A stretch of DNA of 64,000 nt, from the NCBI GenBank assembly GCA_004802705.1, contig SGPL01000040.1, positions 1 to 64,000 of the forward strand, given 5' to 3'. The stretch is from Bondarzewia mesenterica. Its lineage: Eukaryota > Basidiomycota > Agaricomycetes > Russulales > Bondarzewiaceae. Numbering within the stretch: the stretch's first letter is position 1; each line of letters begins with the position of its first letter. Below are positions 1-8,589 of the stretch, in pieces. A model generated the notes under the pieces. That model saw only the letters and a list, made by a program, of their open reading frames with translations, did no database searches and was not told the DNA's origin. Position numbers and translations under genes: made by a program.

Positions 1-105
1 ATACAATGGAGTTAATTAAAGGCTAGATAAATATAAAAATTAATCTAGTAAAATAAACTAAAACTATATAAATAATAAATACCCCCATCCTCCCCTCTCG
101 CCTGT

Positions 106-220
106 TTGTTGCGGTAGCGCATCCGCCTTTTTTTTATCAAAAGTGTTCGCTCCTTATTTTTTTTGCTATAGCAAAAAAAATTAGAGCCACAAAATTAGTT
201 GCTTCGCTAGGGGGAGGGGA
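106..220 (+). repeat. Mitochondrial dispersed repeat block, copy 1
   Basis: Two sub-blocks occur in the same order here and at 2030-2108: one around TTGTTGCGGTAGCGCATCC followed by poly-T, and one around ATTAGTTGCTTCGCTAGGGG followed by a G/A run. Copies differ by a few bases and in the spacing between sub-blocks. Related fragments (GGCGGAGCCA, GGCTACGCAAG) are scattered through 360-930. This looks like a family of mobile GC clusters. Confidence 0.75.
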
Positions 221-944
221 GAGCCAGAGTAATTTCCGCTACTCGCCATAGGCGGGAAAGCATTTTAGAAATTAATATTATAATAATAATTTAGTGTGTC
301 TCTCTGGCGTAGCCACTACTAATGAATTTTATCTATCGCCTCTTTTATTTTTTTCTTAATTTTGTCTTAATTTTTTGGCTACGCAAGCGTACGCGACTAA
401 TTTTGTTTTATCAAAAAAAAAAAGCTTCGCCGCTTCTAGCGCCAAAGGCGTTTTTTTTTGCTATCGCCGTAGGCAGCAAAACAAAATAAACAAAAAGGCG
501 GGAGCTGCGCGGTTTAACAAAAAAAAAAAAAATAAGCAGCGCATCTGCCTTTTGTTAAACACAAAAAAAAAAACGCGGCCTAATTTTTTTGTCGCTCTGG
601 CTTCGCAAGAAGGAGAGCAAGGAGAGCTAGGAAAGCGCATAAAGCAACAAAAAATAAAGTAGTGGCTACGCAAGATAAAGCAGCGCATCCGCCCTTGTTG
701 CGCTGGCGCAGCCAGCTAAACCAAAGGCAGAGCCACAAAATTAGCCACGCTCTCCGAAGGAGCCTTTTTTATTTTTTTTTTTGATAAAAAAAATAAAAGG
801 CGGAGCCAGCCAAGGGCGAGGCGTTTTTTTGTTTAAAAACAAACAAAATAAAATAAACAAACAAAGGCGGAGCCAAAAAAAAGACAGCTCCTTCGGAGAA
901 AAAAACGCCTTTGTGGCTACGCAAGAAGGAGCTAGAAGGAGCTA

Positions 945-1375
945 GGGAGAGATATAATATTTCATTCGCTACTAGAAATTTACCTTGTTTTAATGAGCTG
1001 TATTCTTTATTTTATAATAATAGAGTTAAAATTATACCTTTAAACATTGAGGAATTATTAACTCCAATAGTTTTAGCTTATTGGATAATGGGGGATGGGT
1101 CATGAACAGGCCGCGCCCTTTATTAAATTTTTATATATAAAAAAATTTATTAGGCGCGGGGTATTAAATTGCATACTAATAATTATTCTTTGACTGAGGT
1201 TAATTTATTAATTATATCTTTAAATACTAAATTTAATCTTGATTGCTCGATTAATATAGCTAAGGAAAGTAAATCGCAATATACGATTTATATACCTAAA
1301 CGTAATGTTTCTTATATAAAATCATTAGTTTTACCTTATATGTTACCTTCCTTTTTAAGAAAATTAGGGATATAA
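945..1375 (+). pseudogene. LAGLIDADG homing endonuclease remnant (intron ORF)
   Basis: The frame from about 945 reads a LAGLIDADG_2-type homing endonuclease core: a block ending LNIEELLTPIVLAYWIMGDG, then Ser and a TGA (Trp in mitochondria). After an interruption it resumes in the same frame with LHTNNYSLTEVN and runs to a stop at 1375. Such enzymes cut DNA to spread group I introns, and this one lies just upstream of a cob exon, so it is probably a cob intron ORF. Upstream of 945 the frame enters the mitochondrial repeat family (GGCTACGCAAGAAGGAGC), so the N-terminal domain is missing or replaced. The middle is interrupted by a 49-nt hairpin containing TAA and TAG in frame. It is therefore probably non-functional, unless the hairpin is skipped. 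Confidence 0.8.
1111..1159. repeat. GC-capped hairpin element inserted in the endonuclease ORF
   Basis: CCGCGCC at 1111-1117 pairs with GGCGCGG at 1153-1159, and the AT-rich middle is itself nearly palindromic around TTATATATAA (1131-1140). The endonuclease frame is the same before and after, so the inserted length keeps the frame, but the insert brings in TAA and TAG. This is the structure of a mitochondrial GC cluster or hairpin mobile element. Confidence 0.8.
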
Positions 1376-1390
1376 AATTAAAAATTTTAA

Positions 1391-1615
1391 CTTATGCTTC
1401 ATACACATGGATCTAATAACCCAAATGGTGTATCTTCTAATGGAGACAGAGTTGTAATGCACCCATATTTTACATTTAAGGATTTAGTTACAATATTTGC
1501 ATTCTTCCTTGCATTATCTGTAATAGTTTTCTTCTATCCTAATACCCTTGGTCATTCAGACAACTATATTCCAGCTAATCCAATGCAAACACCTGCTTCG
1601 ATTGTTCCTGAGTGA
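1391..1615 (+). CDS. cob: Cytochrome b internal exon (cob), partial
   Basis: The translation contains [42 protein letters not shown] and TPASIVPEW, which is apocytochrome b from the loop after transmembrane helix IV, through helix V, to the conserved PEW of the Qo site. Cytochrome b is the catalytic membrane subunit of respiratory complex III. The final Trp is TGA, so the mitochondrial code applies. Both ends are exon borders: the upstream codons are not cob-like, and after PEW the expected YLLPFYAIL is replaced by AT-rich intron sequence. The 5' edge is uncertain by a few codons. No disabling change is seen in the exon, so the segment is either genuine mtDNA or a recent transfer. Confidence 0.93.
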   Translation, partial: LMLHTHGSNNPNGVSSNGDRVVMHPYFTFKDLVTIFAFFLALSVIVFFYPNTLGHSDNYIPANPMQTPASIVPE

Positions 1616-1830
1616 TAAAAATTTAAAAGATATCACGCTTAAGAGTAATCTTATGAAAAATAAACTTTACTATATGCTGGAAAATCCTAAAGACTTGTTT
1701 TTATTCATTTATCCCTGTTAACGAAGTGTAATCTGTTATAATGTTTAAAACAAATAGTAGTGATGGTGACCCTACTAATCTTTATTAATAGGAGTGTTGT
1801 ATTTTTTTTAATAAAAATAAGGCTAAATAA
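1616..1830 (+). other. 5' part of a group I intron in cob
   Basis: Sequence after the PEW codon is non-coding and AT-rich, and holds pieces resembling group I core elements (TATATGCTGGAAAATCC near 1671, like a P/Q region; TAGTGATGGTGACCCTACTAAT near 1756 is likewise structured). The position after PEW in cob is a plausible group I intron site. No intron ORF is visible before repeat sequence takes over at about 1830. The assignment rests on position and a loose core match, not on a folded model. Confidence 0.5.
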
Positions 1831-2029
1831 TAATTTAATAAAAAACTTTTTAGCCACCTAAAAGAGCATTGCTACACATTAACTATGCACAAAAAAACCG
1901 CCGCCCCCGCCTCTTCCTCCCCCTTTTATTTTGGTTGCTATAGCAAAAAAAAACGCCGCCCCCTCCTCCCTTCCTCCCCGACCTCCCTCTGGCTTCGCAA
2001 GGCGGGGCTTTTTTAAAAAACACCGCCTT

Positions 2030-2108
2030 TTTGTTGCGGTAGCGCATCCGCCTTTTTTTAACAACAGGCAGAGCCAAAAAAATTAGTGGCTTCGCTAGGG
2101 GAGGGGGG
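2030..2108 (+). repeat. Mitochondrial dispersed repeat block, copy 2, at the nuclear junction
   Basis: This repeats the TTGTTGCGGTAGCGCATCC sub-block and the ATTAGTGGCTTCGCTAGGGG sub-block found at 106-220, in the same order. Its G-rich end (GGGGAGGGGGGAGG) runs straight into the nuclear receptor gene. Confidence 0.75.
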
Positions 2109-2118
2109 GAGGACGCAC

Positions 2119-3164
2119 GAAGAAGTATTCGAGGAAGGTTTGCTCGGCGGGGTAGTGTTCTGTGATCCAGCACCTTTGAGAGCCATAGTTTTTCGTTCGT
2201 GTCAAAGTCACAGCTTCGTCATGTGCGTGTGAGGAACGAGTGGAGAACGCGCGCACCAGTATCCAGAGACGCTAAAGTAGGGTCCTTTGTCCTTGCTTTG
2301 GATGACGAGGGGTCCAATGAGGACGACGAAGAGGATGGACGACCACCCGATGTAGAGCGTGAGCCATTGGTTCCACGCAGACGTCGCGATCTTGAGACGC
2401 AGGAAGAGGAGGTTGAAGGTGTGGAGGGCGAGCATGAACGACCTGGGGCGTTCCCCCGATGTCGAAAACGCGAGGCATCAACTTGGTGGCAAAGTTTCGA
2501 GGACGAAATGAGACATCACAGACCAGAGCGCCGCTCCGACGTTCCCGGCTTGTTTGAACGCGCCTGTGATCGTCTCAGGATTGCCATCGAAAGAGCGGAT
2601 GAGAAAGGGCGGAAGGGCGGACGGACCTTGGACACTGCAGAGCGATCCTGAGAAGACACCGCCGTGGATCACCCAGTGGATGTTTATGAGCATGCCGATG
2701 GCTTGAATCATGTTGGAGAGGAGCAAAGACGTGAAATACGCCGCGATGTGCGTGTGACGGGGGAGAGAAGTGCGGGATACCTGCATCTGGGTTTTACGAT
2801 TCGACCGCGGACGTCGATGTGAGGTGTCAGGGCCCGCGGGTTGGGGCTGTCGGAACTGAGCAGTGAGGAACGCAACGCACCAGTAGGAAGATGGAGAGGA
2901 CGGAAATTACGGAAAGCCCGCTGGTCGTTACGATGGCCTGGACGAGCGATTCGGACTTAGCACCGTCGGTGTCGTTCCATCCCAGCAGGAATGCAATGCG
3001 GTACGCACCGACACAAACCCGCGGGCGAGAGCGTCGTACGCTTGACTTTCGATTCCGTTCGCGTCTGTGACCGAAGACCCTTCCAGCACGTTTGAAACAG
3101 GCCCTGAGGTGCCATTCTGGCTCGGCACGACGTCCACATTTGCCCTAGACAATGCTGCGCCCAT
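2119..3164 (-). CDS. Fungal G-protein-coupled receptor (Git3-like), 3'-truncated
   Basis: Six exons can be joined on the minus strand: 3164-3009, 2937-2881, 2780-2627, 2563-2524, 2442-2257 and 2173-2119, all with GT...AG borders. The product has a glycosylatable N-terminus (NGTS), a first membrane helix (SVISVLSIFLLV), a second (YFTSLLLSNMIQAIGMLIN), the motif SLCSVQG followed by KQAGNVGAALWS, a further helix with ALHTFNLLFLRL, and ILFVVLIGPLVIQ, then GPYFSVSGYWCWI and the block PAEQTFLEYFF. These match basidiomycete receptors of the Git3/cAMP-receptor-like class, which signal to heterotrimeric G proteins at the plasma membrane. The reading stops at a donor (GTGCGT) at 2118, a few bases before mitochondrial DNA, so roughly the last helices and tail are missing. 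The start at 3164 is the first ATG of the open frame. Confidence 0.8.
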
Positions 3165-3691
3165 CGAGGCTCTTGTTCACGTCTGCACGACGGATCTATA
3201 GATATGGATTCGAACGGAGGCTGTGTCGGGTTAAACAGGGATACGAGTGATATGTATGCGAGACGACCTGCGTCGGAAGATCAAGAAAATGATGGGAGTG
3301 TTCCAAGAGGCCTGCTCTGGAGGGTATGAGATGGAGGGGGGAGACAAAGGGAGGCTCGGGAGAACAGGGAGTCTGAGAGTGTGGGATGATGATAAGGCGA
3401 GGTCGTGGATGCCGTCATGAAGTTGGCCGCTGAAGCTGGGCGCGGCCGGTTCCAACACGCAGTCACATCAGTTTCGTTGACATTGTTCGTCCAGGGAAGC
3501 AGATGTGAGAAAGATCTGCGGTGGGGATCACTGGAGATGCTGAGGCTGCGGTAACGAGTCAACTGACCTTTGACTAAGTGTCCCTCCCCGAGCGACGTGC
3601 TTGAGAGAAGAAAGTAGAGACTGTAACAGTGCACTTTTCAGTGGAACGAAGTGGGAACAAGGGTGAGAATCTAGATTCTGAGACCGAATGA
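3165..3691. other. Intergenic, upstream of the receptor
   Basis: Small overlapping frames on both strands have no recognisable motif or convincing splice context. It probably holds the receptor promoter and the 3' end of the next gene. Confidence 0.5.
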
Positions 3692-4600
3692 TCAAACATT
3701 CGCGTAGTCTACCATCAGGAACTTTGATGTCGGAGGCGTGGGGTAGATAGGGCAAAGGAAATAGATCAGTGGATCACTCTTGTGAAATGGCATGACACAA
3801 GAAGCTCCTCGATTGAGAAATGGATCCTCGGGTACCGCACAGAGGCAGAGATTATCGCCCGAGACATCGAGCAAGGCGTTGAAGAGGTTCTGAATCCTGG
3901 TATATTAACTTTGAGAGGCTGGCCGTAATTGATCAGTCTCAAAAAAGCCGATCTCAGTTCCTTTCGTCGGTACTGCTACCGCGTCGGCAAGCTCCGGCAG
4001 CGGCCTCTCGCGTGTAGTTACATAAGTTTTCTCCTCGCCTACCACGGTTCCGTTAGAACTTTTTCCTTTGAAAAGCCGTACACACGCATCTGCAGACATT
4101 GTCCAGTCCTTCATGGCGGTAGTATCGCTGGCAAAACAGCCGATCAATCACAGGATGTATGTGCATCAAACACCACGGCATTGCATAGCTGTTGTTGTGA
4201 GCAGTTTCCATGAGACCACCGTCGATACAGGGAATGAAAAGTGAGTGCACGTACCTCTTTCACGTTTGTCGGTGTATCGAGCCTTTGTGCGGCTGCCTCT
4301 TCATCATATTTTTCGAACTTCATGAAGATCTGAGTCCACAGACAATCAGACTCCTCGTGCCCTTGAGCGTACAACGCTTCTGCTACGTTCGAATTATTCA
4401 AGTTTCTCCACCCATATGATGACACCTTTACATCTTGCAGAGAGGGCAGTTCCTCGATGAGGCGAAGATGGCGTTCCTTGTCCTGGTAAACTTTGCTTGC
4501 GCAAAGGAACCGTTCCAGGATGCTATCAAGAACGGAAAGCTGATGGGTGTTGATTCAATTTCGGAGTGCACCTGGAATGTCCCTTGCGTTTTCGCAGATA
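3692..4600 (-). CDS. Unrecognised spliced protein-coding gene
   Basis: I do not recognise a family. A coherent chain of minus-strand exons can be read: a short exon ending near 4600 (acceptor side unclear), 4539-4255 (Leu-Ser-Val-Leu-Asp-Ser... ending DTPTNVKE), a short exon after AACAACAG carrying LCNAVVFDAHTS, an exon with CVRLFKGKSSNGTVVGEEKT and ending RPLPELADA, and a last exon with NLFNALLDVSGDNLCLC that ends KFLMVDYANV and a stop at 3692. The introns are about 60-85 nt with GTACGT, GTGATT and GTAGCA donors. The product seems soluble, mixed acidic/basic, with no signal peptide seen; the true start was not found. It lies tail-to-tail with nothing and head-on to the PTEN gene. The exons are inferred from composition and frame only. 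Confidence 0.4.
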
Positions 4601-5084
4601 CTGACTCGATTGTCTGGTAGGTACTAGGTCTGTGCTATGAGTCGTATGCGAAGTTCCTCTGGTGCGGATACCCGAGACTCGGTGCGACGTTGTCTTAGTT
4701 TCCGCATCACTCAGTGTCTTTTTTTGGGGAGCGTGGCGATTAAGTTTGTCCCTGGTGAGCATCACTTTTTGAGGGACCGTGGATGGCTCGGCGTTTGAGT
4801 ACTTCGATTTCTGTACGAGACTCCAAAGATGGGTGGATTATGATTTGACACAGTTCGAAATCATCGTGTTCGCAAATATATCTCGGCAACAAAAGGGTCC
4901 TGTTTTCTTATGTTGGCGACTTTTTGTGGGTTTAGCAAGAATGCGTTGGCCATAAAAGGCAAATCTGGATTACCCGGATTAGACGCTGTACGGATGACGT
5001 CGTGGACATCCGATGAAATTCACAGCCTCAGGGCCACCATTCTCTTTCTCCTCCCATCATATACTACCCCAGGTTGATTGTCTC

Positions 5085-7897
5085 ATGGCTGACTATATCC
5101 GTCGTCTCGTTTCTGGAGACAAAGCCCGCTTCAAGGACGGCGAGCTCAATCTCGAACTAGGCTCGTCCCTCATCATTACTGATCGACTGGCGTCGACATG
5201 TTCACATTCCAAGGACATGAACTGATTCTTACTTTGCAGATTTGGCGTACATAACGGATCAAGTAATTGTGATGGGATACCCGGCCGTGGGCATAGAAGG
5301 GCTCTATAGAAATCGAAGGGAAGACGCGAAGAAATTCCTCGAGCATCGCCACGGGAAAAATTACTGGGTGTTCAACTTTTGTCCAGTCAAGGAGAACGCG
5401 TATGATGCGAGCGTGTTTGAAGGCAGGGTCAGTCGATATCCGTTTCCTGATCATCAGTGAGTGCTATCGTCTCTTCGTTGTCGAGGCATCCGCATCAGCG
5501 CGATCGGAGGCGTTTGTTAATGTTGGGATTCGCATACAATGCGAGGGCGGTGCGATCCTCGTCTTTGCTGTTCTCAAGCAATGGCGATGTCTGCGAAACT
5601 CTTATTATGTTGCCTTTCTTTGGTATACAATGACCGAAAGCGATCGCGGATGATTGTTGCTCGCCTCGACTTGCATTCGTGCATCTATCCATATAAAATC
5701 ATGATATGCTCGCATCTATCACTGGACTTCCTTTGTTGGTTCAGAGACTGATGAATGATGAGGATTTTCTGATCTTTCTTGTTTTTTATTATTATCGAAT
5801 TGCAGTGCCCCACCATTAGTTATTCTCGCCCTTGTCGCACGTGAGATGAAGCTGTGGTTGGAAGGGTCGCCCGACCGCGTTGCAGTCCTTCACTGCAAAG
5901 GTAGGTCTCACAGAATCCTGTCTATTTCTGTTCCAAGTTTTCCGTGCTCCCCGGTGTGGACTCGCTGTGTAGAAAACTGCAACTTCACGGATTGCTCCAT
6001 TTGTTTGACTGGCTATGCGGATACTGAAAGACAATTTCAGCTGGTAAAGGTCGATCCGGCACAATGGCGTGCGCGTACTTGCTCACTCTTGGTGCCCCAC
6101 CTTCTCCTCCTCGACTGGAACGTAACTACAGCAAGAAGGAAAAGCGCACAGGCCTTCCCATACACGACGAGGGGACGCAAAAGGCACTAATTACACAGGC
6201 GCCCAAGGCGACGGTCCAACACGGTCCCAACCATCTGGCACAAGATGGGATACCAACGGTTGACTTGATGACAAAGGAATGGGCGAAAGACCGCGCGGAG
6301 GAATTTATGAACGAGATGCCAGCAGACGATGAGACACGCGCGTCGCCAGAGATAGCTTCAGATACAGATGCGGATGAGGATGCACTAGATGTGGATGTCG
6401 AGGCCGAGAAAGGTGGGCTTCAGGAGGTGGATACAAAATTGAAGACCGGGAAGGTGAATATGGAAGAGACGAGCATGACCAATGGACCAATGATCGGCAC
6501 TCCGGAGTCACTTCAGGGGAGTGCGTCGCCTGCATCTTTGGTGACACCCGAGGCCAAGGAAAAGGGCAAATCGAAGTCGACCCTGGCCTCTGTTCTCGAC
6601 TTGCATACCTCCCGTCGGATGCGTAAAGATTCCACGTCGTCGTCGTCGTCGTCATCATCGTCATCCAGTTCACCCTCTTCGTCCTCCTCCTCTTCAGATG
6701 CTGCTTCAGCGAGAAAAAAAAGCGTAAGTCCGGGCGACACAGACGGACAGAAGGCGGTAAAGAAAGTGAAGCAAGGCGTATCGATACCCTCACAGCGAAG
6801 ATGGCTGTTGTTCTGGAGTTTGCTCCTGGCCGACGAAGGTCCGAAAGGATTCTGGTCTCCTCTCCCTCGTCCCCCAGCATCCTTCTACCTCAATCCGGAG
6901 TCTGGGCACCCACGTGTGCGTCTTATCGAGATGAAAGTGAGGATGCACGAGACCAAGGGTGTCAAGCTGGGGATGGTGAAGGCAGCGAGCCATGTAATAG
7001 ACCGGTTAGCTGGGAAAAGTAATAAAGATAACGGAGTGGCGGAGAAGGATGGAATAGGCATGGGGGATCTGTGGGTCAGTTTGGCGAGGTATGGCGATGA
7101 GTTTGTGGAGACGCTCGAGCGGTGGGAACGCTGGAGTCGAGGGACGGGGGTTGGCGGGATGGGGAAGAGGCGCATTGGGGGCGACCATATACCACTGCAT
7201 GAGCACAAGGACACAGGTGGTAAGCAGGTGCAGGAGGAAGCGGAGGACATCCGGGATTTGTTTGTGGATGGCAGATGGGATAACAACAAGATGGTGAGGA
7301 GCTTTGCGAGGTTAGGGGCCGTTCCTGGGGAGGAGGTAAGTCTTCTTCTTGTCGAGCTGAATACCTTGTTCATATTATTTGCCTTCTATTGCTGCAGAAA
7401 CGCGAGGGAAAGAAGATCACGCAGACGCTTCGTGCCAGAGGCGAAGGCGAAGATGTCGTATTGGATGCCTTCAGGGAAGTTAGATGCAGACTCTACATGG
7501 GCAAGGTGAGCTGTCTAAGCACACGCCGAAGTCTAAGATAGTCATCCAGCAACTCACTCGAATCCTCCCATCATAGGTATTCATGTGCTGGCTCTGGCTC
7601 ATCCCCGTCTTCCTTCTGCCCCTGGATTCCTCCGGACCTCTGAGATTGAAATTCGAAAGGTCTGACCTCGATTTTCCGATTGGGCTCGGCGCGTCTCTCA
7701 TCGACGTGGAGATGGCGTTTGAGAGAGTGGGGAGGGAGTCGGTGTCGGAGCCGCCTGCGAGAAATAAGAGTGGGGAGAGTCAGGTTGGTGTTGGTAAGGA
7801 AACGGGCGGTGGGTTTGTTGGGGGTTTCGTTAGTGCGTTGGAGGGAGCCACAGGCGTAAGGGAGGGAGTGGAGGTCAAGCAAGCGTTGGAGGATTAA
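5085..7897 (+). CDS. PTEN-family phosphoinositide 3-phosphatase
   Basis: Six exons (5085-5160, 5240-5456, 5806-5900, 6041-7335, 7398-7505, 7577-7897) give a 703-residue protein. The N-terminus reads LNLEL-DLAYITDQVIVMGYP and GIEGLYRN, then NFCPVKENAYDASVFEGRV, the PTEN phosphatase fold. The catalytic P-loop HCKAGKGRSG has Cys128 and Arg134 (CX5R), with both lysines typical of lipid phosphatases. PTEN dephosphorylates PI(3,4,5)P3 at the membrane. A long low-complexity stretch follows (acidic, then a serine run at about 6632-6700) before a C2-like end (VFMCWLWLIPV..., LDFPIGLGASLIDVEMAFERV). Family members are about 400 residues, so the extra length is an insertion. Intron 1 must use a GC donor (AG|GCTCGT) to keep the DLAYITD frame. 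Intron 2 is long (349 nt). The start ATG is the one before ADYIRRLVSGDKARF, a PTEN-like beginning. Confidence 0.93.
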
Positions 7898-8589
7898 CGC
7901 AATTGGTTGGATAGGGGAGTCGTGCGGTCGCGGAGAGAACCTGCGTCAGGATGGTACGCGAATTCTCAAGAAAGTCATTCGTGTTCACCTAAACGTCAGT
8001 GCCAGTACACACACAAAAACAATTTGAATTCTTTCAAAGTCATTTTTGATCCCACCTTTCGCCTCGACGCAGCATCCAATGATGTATCCTAGTTTTCCAT
8101 CACGTCTTCCGGCGCCCTCGTCTAATTGCGGTCTCACCGTAAGACTCCAATCTAGGAGGCAACCTAGTGCCGAAGTCGTACGTACTAACCTGATGCTACA
8201 TAGCCTGTGGAGGCAGCTGATAAGTATCGAGGCGATGACCACACTTTTGTGTTCATGTATTGCAGGCCCCGGCATTAGCGTAATTGCGCAAACGTAGGCG
8301 TATGACGCATGATGCGTGATGCCTCGCAGGTACTGGAATGCAGATGGATGAGACTCAGATGATGCTATAACGTGCATACTATGCGCCGCAATTTCTCCTG
8401 CGCTCTCTGCGATGTCCACGGCCAAAATGGTGCGTTCATGTTCCTTCGATAAAGTGCATGTGTCGTCTCATTCAGGAAGTTTTCATAAAACCGGTGCAGC
8501 ATAGTATGTACAGTCTGATAGAAACATCTGGAACCAAGAACATCGCGCGGGTTCGACTGGCTGTGAAATTAGAGTAAGAACGGGCGAAA
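7898..8589. other. Intergenic between PTEN and the GTPase gene (convergent)
   Basis: Contains the 3' ends of two convergent genes. A 146-codon minus-strand frame (7985-8425) has no motif and no homologue I recognise. Nothing else seen. Confidence 0.5.

Larger units (their letters stand above)
1..2105. other. Mitochondrial DNA segment (NUMT or chimeric contig end)
   Basis: This stretch is far more AT-rich than the rest and full of short GC-rich clusters set in poly-A/T, the usual texture of fungal mitochondrial intergenic DNA. It carries a LAGLIDADG endonuclease remnant, an intact cob exon ending in a TGA that must be read as Trp, and a group I intron start. TGA=Trp and the gene content are mitochondrial by established knowledge. 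It meets nuclear DNA between about 2100 and 2112, within a G-rich run. Whether the join is real (a nuclear insertion) or an assembly artefact cannot be told from this sequence. Confidence 0.9.

Noticed and set aside
7985..8425. 146-codon minus-strand open frame between PTEN and the GTPase gene
   Set aside because: No motif, no splice context and composition like random translation.
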